Source of the DNA: Brevundimonas sp. UBA986
GTDB lineage: Bacteria > Pseudomonadota > Alphaproteobacteria > Caulobacterales > Caulobacteraceae
DNA length: 10,815 nt
Reading direction: 5' to 3'
NCBI GenBank assembly: GCA_002292165.1
Contig: DBBK01000130.1
Location: 34,189-45,003 of the forward strand
Shown: positions 6,734 through 10,815 of the stretch, piece after piece
How the letters are laid out: each line of letters opens with the position of its first letter
Numbering within the stretch: the stretch's first letter is position 1
The notes under the pieces: generated by a model
The model's database searches: none
The model's input: only the letters and a program-made list of their open reading frames with translations
What the model was told of the DNA's origin: nothing
Made by a program: the position numbers and the translations under genes

Positions 6734-8194
6734 TCAGCCCTGCCGGTAGTTCGGCGCTTCCCGCGTGATCATCACGTCATGGACGTGGCTCTCACGCAAT
6801 CCCGCCCCGGTGATGCGCACGAAGCGGGCGCGTTCCTGGAACTCGGCGATGCTTGGCGCACCGACATAGCCCATGGAGGCCCGCAGACCGCCGACCAGCT
6901 GGTGCAGCACCGGAGAGATCGGCCCCTTGTAGGGGGTCTGGCCCTCGATGCCCTCGGGCACCAGCTTCTGGGTGTCCTGGACGTCCTTCTGGAAGTAGCG
7001 GTCGGCCGAGCCGGCGCCCATGGCCCCGACCGAGCCCATGCCGCGGTACGACTTGTAGCTGCGCCCCTGGTACAGGAAGACCTCGCCCGGGCTTTCGTCC
7101 GTGCCGGCGAACATCGAGCCCATCATGGCGACCGAGGCGCCCGCGGCGATGGCCTTGGCCAGGTCGCCCGAGTATTTGATCCCGCCGTCGGCGATGACCG
7201 GGGCGCCGCTTTCCTTCGCCGCGCGGACCGCGTCGATGATGGCCGTCAGCTGGGGCACGCCCACGCCCGCGACGATGCGGGTGGTGCAGATGCTGCCCGG
7301 GCCGATCCCGACCTTCACGGCGTCGGCGCCGGCGTCGATCAGGGCGCGAGCGGCGTCATAGGTGGCGATGTTGCCTGCGATGATCTGCAGCCGGTTGTTC
7401 TCGCGCTTGATGCGCTCGACCACGCGCGAGACCTGGGCCGAGTGGCCGTGGGCGGTGTCGATGACCACCACGTCACAACCGGCGTCGGCCAGGGCCATGG
7501 CCCGCTCATAGCCGGCGTCGCCGACGGTCGAGGCGGCGCCGACCAGCAGCCGGCCCTGATCGTCCTTGGCGGCGTTGGGGTGGGCCTGGGCCTTCTCGAT
7601 GTCCTTCATCGTGATCAGGCCGGTGGCGCGATAGTCCTCGTCCACGACGATGACGCGTTCGATCTTGCGGTCCCGCAGCAAGGCCCGGGCCTCCTCGCGG
7701 CCGGCGCCTTCGCGCACCGTGACCAGATCGCCCCGGGTCATCAGCTCGGCGGCCTTCCTCGACGGATCGGTGTCGAAGCGCATGTCGCGGTTGGTCAGGA
7801 TGCCGACCAGCTTGCCCGAGGCCGGATCGACCACCGGGAAGCCCGAGATCTTCCGCTCGGCGACGATGGCGCGGATCTCGCCCAGCGTCGTCTCAGGATG
7901 GATGGTCACCGGATTGATGACCATGCCGCTTTCATAGCGCTTCACCTGCCGGACCTGATCGGCCTGTTCGGCGATGGTCATGTTGCGGTGAAGCACGCCC
8001 AGACCGCCGGCCTGGGCCATGGCGATCGCCAGCCGGCTTTCGGTCACCGTATCCATCGCCGACGAGAGCAGCGGGATGTTCAGTCTGATGTCGCGGGTCA
8101 GTCGCGTCGAGACATCCGCGTCTGCGGGCATGGTCTCGGACGGGCCGGGTTCAAGCAAAACATCGTCGAAGGTAAGGCCTTCGCGAATCTCCAT
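6734..8194 (-). CDS. guaB: Inosine-5'-monophosphate dehydrogenase
   Basis: This cytosolic NAD-dependent enzyme oxidises IMP to XMP, the committed and rate-limiting step toward GMP, and supplies the substrate of GuaA four genes downstream. The 486-aa length is standard. The TIM barrel (GLTFDDVLLEP at 6-16; SSAMDTVTE at 44-52) is interrupted by a CBS-domain pair at about residues 93-205, the allosteric nucleotide-binding Bateman module. The catalytic Cys303 sits in GIGPGSICTTR, the IMP phosphate-binding part is ADGGI (335-339), and the flap RGMGSVGAM is followed by Arg399-Tyr400. GGAG with a 6-nt spacer precedes the ATG. It is the first gene of the operon and is preceded by a TTGACT promoter candidate. 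Confidence 0.99.
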   Translation of the reverse strand: MEIREGLTFDDVLLEPGPSETMPADADVSTRLTRDIRLNIPLLSSAMDTVTESRLAIAMAQAGGLGVLHRNMTIAEQADQVRQVKRYESGMVINPVTIHPETTLGEIRAIVAERKISGFPVVDPASGKLVGILTNRDMRFDTDPSRKAAELMTRGDLVTVREGAGREEARALLRDRKIERVIVVDEDYRATGLITMKDIEKAQAHPNAAKDDQGRLLVGAASTVGDAGYERAMALADAGCDVVVIDTAHGHSAQVSRVVERIKRENNRLQIIAGNIATYDAARALIDAGADAVKVGIGPGSICTTRIVAGVGVPQLTAIIDAVRAAKESGAPVIADGGIKYSGDLAKAIAAGASVAMMGSMFAGTDESPGEVFLYQGRSYKSYRGMGSVGAMGAGSADRYFQKDVQDTQKLVPEGIEGQTPYKGPISPVLHQLVGGLRASMGYVGAPSIAEFQERARFVRITGAGLRESHVHDVMITREAPNYRQG

Positions 8195-8217
8195 GGGAGT
8201 CTCCGTTTTGCGGGCCG

Positions 8218-8246
8218 CCTATCCTCTTTCGCGGTTGCGAAGTCAA
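8218..8246 (-). promoter_or_regulatory. Candidate promoter of the guaB-guaA operon
   Basis: On the minus strand TTGACT is followed after 17 bp by GATAGG. The -35 is good and the -10 is weak (3 of 6 to TATAAT). It lies 24 bp upstream of the guaB ATG, which leaves a very short leader. No guanine or PRPP riboswitch or other structured leader fits in that space. Confidence 0.45.
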
Positions 8247-8342
8247 CCGTCTCGCGACGCCTGACGAGGATCGTCACAAAGGTTTATCTCCGAGGCCGTC
8301 CCACCCCTTGCGATTTCTGCGAACGATTATCATGTTCAACAC

Positions 8343-8888
8343 ATGGTTCAGGTCATCGTCTCGTCCGTCCGCCGCCTCGCGCTCAAGATCGCCAGCTACG
8401 GCGTCATGCGCCTGATCGTCGCGATCCTGGTGGCCTTCGCCATCACCCGCGACTGGCGGCTGGCCCTCGCGGTCGGGGTCGTCGAGCCCCTGTTCCAGAC
8501 CCTCGCCTATTCGATCCATGACCGGGTCTGGCACCGGATCGAACGGCGCGGGACCCTGTCCCTGCCCGAGGAGACGGTCGAGGCCGTCGGCGCCCGCCTC
8601 GACGTCATGGACCCGCAGGAGCAGGCCCGATCGCACGGTCATCATGGCCACAGCCATGCCCTGCCCCGCTCGCTGGGTCGGGTCGCGCTCAAGACCGTCA
8701 CCTATGGCGTCATGCACTTCACCGTGGCGGTCAGCGTCGCCTTCGCCCTGACGCGGGACATCCGCGTCGCCCTGACCATCGGCACGCTGGAGCCCTTCGT
8801 CCAAACCGGCTTCTTCGCCATCCACGACCGCATCTGGAGCCGTATCGAGGCCCGCCGCGCCCGCAAACAGGCGCTGCTGGTCGCCTGA
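8343..8888 (+). CDS. Tandem DUF2061 membrane protein with histidine-rich linker
   Basis: The 181-aa protein is an internal duplication. Residues 13-68 (ALKIASYGVM...VEPLFQTLAYSIHDRVW) and 115-171 (ALKTVTYGVM...LEPFVQTGFFAIHDRIW) align along their whole length and match the DUF2061 pattern. Each unit has a hydrophobic helix (about 21-36 and 122-137), a TRD turn, and a second moderately hydrophobic stretch ending in a conserved HDR-[VI]-W. The linker holds SHGHHGHSH (97-105), a potential metal-binding segment. DUF2061 has no established function. No ribosome binding site precedes the ATG; TTGCGA and TATCAT-like boxes stop about 10 bp upstream, so a leaderless transcript is possible. It is divergent from guaB with a 148-bp gap that must hold both promoters. 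Confidence 0.88.
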   Translation: MVQVIVSSVRRLALKIASYGVMRLIVAILVAFAITRDWRLALAVGVVEPLFQTLAYSIHDRVWHRIERRGTLSLPEETVEAVGARLDVMDPQEQARSHGHHGHSHALPRSLGRVALKTVTYGVMHFTVAVSVAFALTRDIRVALTIGTLEPFVQTGFFAIHDRIWSRIEARRARKQALLVA

Positions 8889-8946
8889 AGGCCCGTCTGA
8901 GGGAACGCCGCGCTGCCAAACGCCGCATCCGGCGCTATGGTGGCGC

Positions 8947-10494
8947 ATGCACGCCTTCGAGACGATTCTGGCGGTCCTGCTGGGCGCGGTCCTGCTGTCG
9001 CTGGTCGCGCGCCGGCTGAAGGCGCCCTTCCCGCCCTTCCTGGCGCTGGGCGGCGCCGCCGTCGCCTTCCTGCCCTTCGCCCCCGATCTGACCCTGGATC
9101 CCGAGCTGGTGCTGGCCCTGTTCGTGGCCCCGATCCTGCTCGACTCCTCCTTCGACAGTTCGCCCCGCGACCTGAAGCGCAACGTCGTCCCCATCACCCT
9201 GATGACGCTGGCGGCCGTCGGGATCACCGTCGTCGCCGTGGCCCTGACCGCCCGCCATCTGGAGCCCGAGATGGGCTGGGCCGTGGCCATCGCGCTCGGC
9301 GCCATTGTCGCCCCGCCGGACGCGGCCGCCGCCACCGCCGTCCTGCGCGCCATGCCCGTGCCCTATCGCATCCGCACCATCCTCGAGGGCGAGAGCCTGT
9401 TCAACGACGCCAGTTCGCTGATGATCTACCGGCTGGCGGTGACGGCGGCCGTAGGCGGGATGGCGACCGGCTGGATTCTGGCCGCGACCATCGTCTGGGC
9501 CCTGGTCGGCAGCGTGGTCTTCGCCATGATCGTGGCCTGGATCACCACCCGACTGACGCGCAACATCACCGACGCCCCGGCCGCCATCCTGATTCAGTTC
9601 ATCGGCACCTTCGGCCTGTGGATAGCGGCGGAGAAGCTGGGCCTGTCGGCCATCGTCACCGTGGTGGTCTACGGCCTGACCATCGCCCGGCTGGCGGCGC
9701 GCAACCCCGCCACCATCCGCGCCCCGGCCTATACGGTCTGGGACACGGTCGTGTTCGCCCTGAACGCCATGGCCTTCGCCCTCGTCGGCCTGCAGATCGG
9801 TCCGATCTGGCGCGGTCTCGATCCCGGCCAGCGCGGCGAATACGCCCTGTTCGCCGTCGCCGTCCTGATCGTCGCCGTCCTCGCCCGCCTGACATGGGTG
9901 ATGGGCTACAACACCTTCCTGCGCCTCAAGAACCGGTGGTTCGGCGCGAACCTGCCCGATGGGGTTTCGGCGCCCACCCCGACCAGCGGCCTGATCATCA
10001 GCTGGGCCGGGATGCGCGGCGTGGTCAGCCTCGCCGCCGCCTACGCCCTGCCGCTGAACTTCCCGCACCGCGACCTGCTGCTTCTGGCCACCTTCGCCGT
10101 GGTGATGGGGACGCTGGTCCTTCAGGGCCTGACGCTGGGGCCGCTGATCCGGCTGCTCGGCGCCCATGACGACGGCCAGCTGGAGCGCGAGATCAAACAC
10201 GCCCGTCAGGTCGTCACCCAGGCCGCCGTCGATCATCTGAAGGGCTGCGAGGGTCGCGTCGCCGACCGCCTGAGGGACGAGTACAGCGAACGCCTCGACG
10301 CCGTCATGAGCCCCGAGGCCGATGACGGCCGGGTCGAGCTGGAGTCCGACCAGATCAAGGCCGACCTCCTGACCACCAAGCGCGACGCCCTGATGAAGAT
10401 GCGCACCTCGGGCGAGATCGGCGAGGCCGCCTACTACCAGATCGAGGAAGAGCTGGACCGCTACGAGCTCAGCTGGACGCCGGTGGTTCGCTAG
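8947..10494 (+). CDS. CPA1/NhaP-type Na+/H+ antiporter
   Basis: This is an inner-membrane cation/proton exchanger for pH and sodium homeostasis. At 515 aa it has about 12 transmembrane helices over residues 1-405. Family signatures include GAIVAPPDAAAAT (118-130), corresponding to the ion-binding helix with Asp125, EGESLFNDASSLMIYR (147-162) with the Asn153-Asp154 pair, and SWAGMRGVVSLAAA (352-365) with Arg357. The roughly 110-residue hydrophilic C-terminus (406-515) is rich in charged residues and probably forms a cytoplasmic regulatory helix bundle. No NAD-binding TrkA domain is evident. It lies 58 bp downstream of the DUF2061 gene on the same strand and may share its transcript. The Shine-Dalgarno is poor (GGTGG). 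Ion preference (Na+, K+ or Li+) cannot be read from sequence. Confidence 0.92.
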   Translation: MHAFETILAVLLGAVLLSLVARRLKAPFPPFLALGGAAVAFLPFAPDLTLDPELVLALFVAPILLDSSFDSSPRDLKRNVVPITLMTLAAVGITVVAVALTARHLEPEMGWAVAIALGAIVAPPDAAAATAVLRAMPVPYRIRTILEGESLFNDASSLMIYRLAVTAAVGGMATGWILAATIVWALVGSVVFAMIVAWITTRLTRNITDAPAAILIQFIGTFGLWIAAEKLGLSAIVTVVVYGLTIARLAARNPATIRAPAYTVWDTVVFALNAMAFALVGLQIGPIWRGLDPGQRGEYALFAVAVLIVAVLARLTWVMGYNTFLRLKNRWFGANLPDGVSAPTPTSGLIISWAGMRGVVSLAAAYALPLNFPHRDLLLLATFAVVMGTLVLQGLTLGPLIRLLGAHDDGQLEREIKHARQVVTQAAVDHLKGCEGRVADRLRDEYSERLDAVMSPEADDGRVELESDQIKADLLTTKRDALMKMRTSGEIGEAAYYQIEEELDRYELSWTPVVR

Positions 10495-10506
10495 GACTTC
10501 GGTGCG

Positions 10507-10815
10507 CTAGAGCAGCCACTCATAGTTGGCCCCATGCGGCTGACCGCGCGCGAGGGCGACCGCCGCCTCCGGGCCGGGCCAGGTCCTGAGGCGCAGCATG
10601 GGTCGGCGCTCGAACCCGTCCTCCTCGGCCTCGAAGGTCAACCAGGCCAGCGGCGCCTGCGCCGTCGCCCGCGCCCCGACGGCGGCCATGTGGGTGCGGA
10701 TGCAGGCCTGCCCCTCGGGCGGGAAATACTGGAAGGCGATGGTATGCAGCACCACGCGGCAGACGCCCGCTTGAGGCTCGACCGGCAGCCGGGCCTCCAG
10801 CCAGTCGGCGGCGTC
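10507..10815 (-). CDS. DUF2332 family protein, C-terminal part (cut by the window edge)
   Basis: The frame is open from the right edge to TAG and encodes 102 residues. It begins DAADWLEARLPVEPQAGV and continues through VVLHTIAFQYFPPEG, LTFEAEEDGF and LRLRTWPGPE to HGANYEWLL. This order, with an H-[ST]-x-x-x-Q-Y block and a C-terminal LRLRTWPG...HG...WL, is the end of DUF2332 proteins, which are usually over 300 aa and have no known activity. An internal GTG at 10753-10755 could be mistaken for a start, but homology continues upstream, so the gene simply extends out of the window. It converges on the antiporter gene with 12 bp between stops, and no intrinsic terminator is visible there. Confidence 0.85.
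   Translation of the reverse strand, partial: DAADWLEARLPVEPQAGVCRVVLHTIAFQYFPPEGQACIRTHMAAVGARATAQAPLAWLTFEAEEDGFERRPMLRLRTWPGPEAAVALARGQPHGANYEWLL

Noticed and set aside
4971..6749. Long plus-strand open frame (592 codons) opposite the methyltransferase and MAPEG genes
   Set aside because: It is a shadow frame with low-complexity composition, and the minus strand carries clear catalytic motifs.
6779..8521. Long plus-strand open frame (580 codons) opposite guaB
   Set aside because: guaB is unmistakable on the other strand. The antisense frame would also overlap the divergent promoters and the DUF2061 gene.
8935..10236. Minus-strand frame (433 codons) opposite the antiporter, and another (359 codons) at 8274-9353
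   Set aside because: Their Gln/Gly/Asp/Arg-rich composition without motifs is typical of antisense frames over membrane protein genes.

Overview
The window looks like a chromosome segment of a high-GC alphaproteobacterium, most likely from the Caulobacterales (Brevundimonas- or Caulobacter-like). This rests on base composition, the protein styles, and a promoter -10 box that fits the Caulobacter housekeeping consensus. That placement is an inference from the sequence alone. The window divides into an accessory part (1 to about 2640) and a core part (about 2640 to 10815).

The accessory part reads as the right-hand end of an integrative element lodged against the 3' end of guaA. It holds the C-terminus of an AlpA-type excisionase/regulator at the left edge. 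Next comes a 134-bp gap carrying a good promoter, then a probable structured small RNA of about 133 nt ending in an intrinsic terminator. Three genes run leftward in a tight row: a complete P4-type tyrosine integrase, a 43-codon basic micro-ORF starting 1 nt after the integrase stop, and an unrecognised 179-aa protein whose stop codon lies in the small RNA's terminator hairpin. Between the integrase and guaA are about 290 bp without a convincing gene. These contain four copies of an ACGGTAT/ATACCGT element, a strong intrinsic terminator facing out of guaA, and an imperfect 20-bp direct repeat: plausible recombination and regulatory sites.

The core part starts with a five-gene minus-strand operon, guaB - MAPEG - rsmB-like - mtnN-like - guaA. 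Gaps are 9 to 17 bp and there are two ATGA overlaps. The order brackets the two guanine-nucleotide enzymes (IMP dehydrogenase and GMP synthase) around a membrane MAPEG protein, an RNA m5C methyltransferase and a methylthioadenosine/S-adenosylhomocysteine nucleosidase. GuaB makes XMP and GuaA aminates it to GMP. The methyltransferase consumes SAM and yields SAH, the substrate class of the nucleosidase.

Divergent from guaB is a small membrane protein made of two DUF2061 units joined by a histidine-rich linker. It is followed on the same strand by a CPA1/NhaP-type sodium/proton antiporter with a soluble tail. A DUF2332 protein, cut by the right edge, converges on the antiporter. The best candidates for something undescribed are the small RNA and the integrase-coupled micro-ORF plus 179-aa gene. 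No complete novel system can be demonstrated from this window alone.
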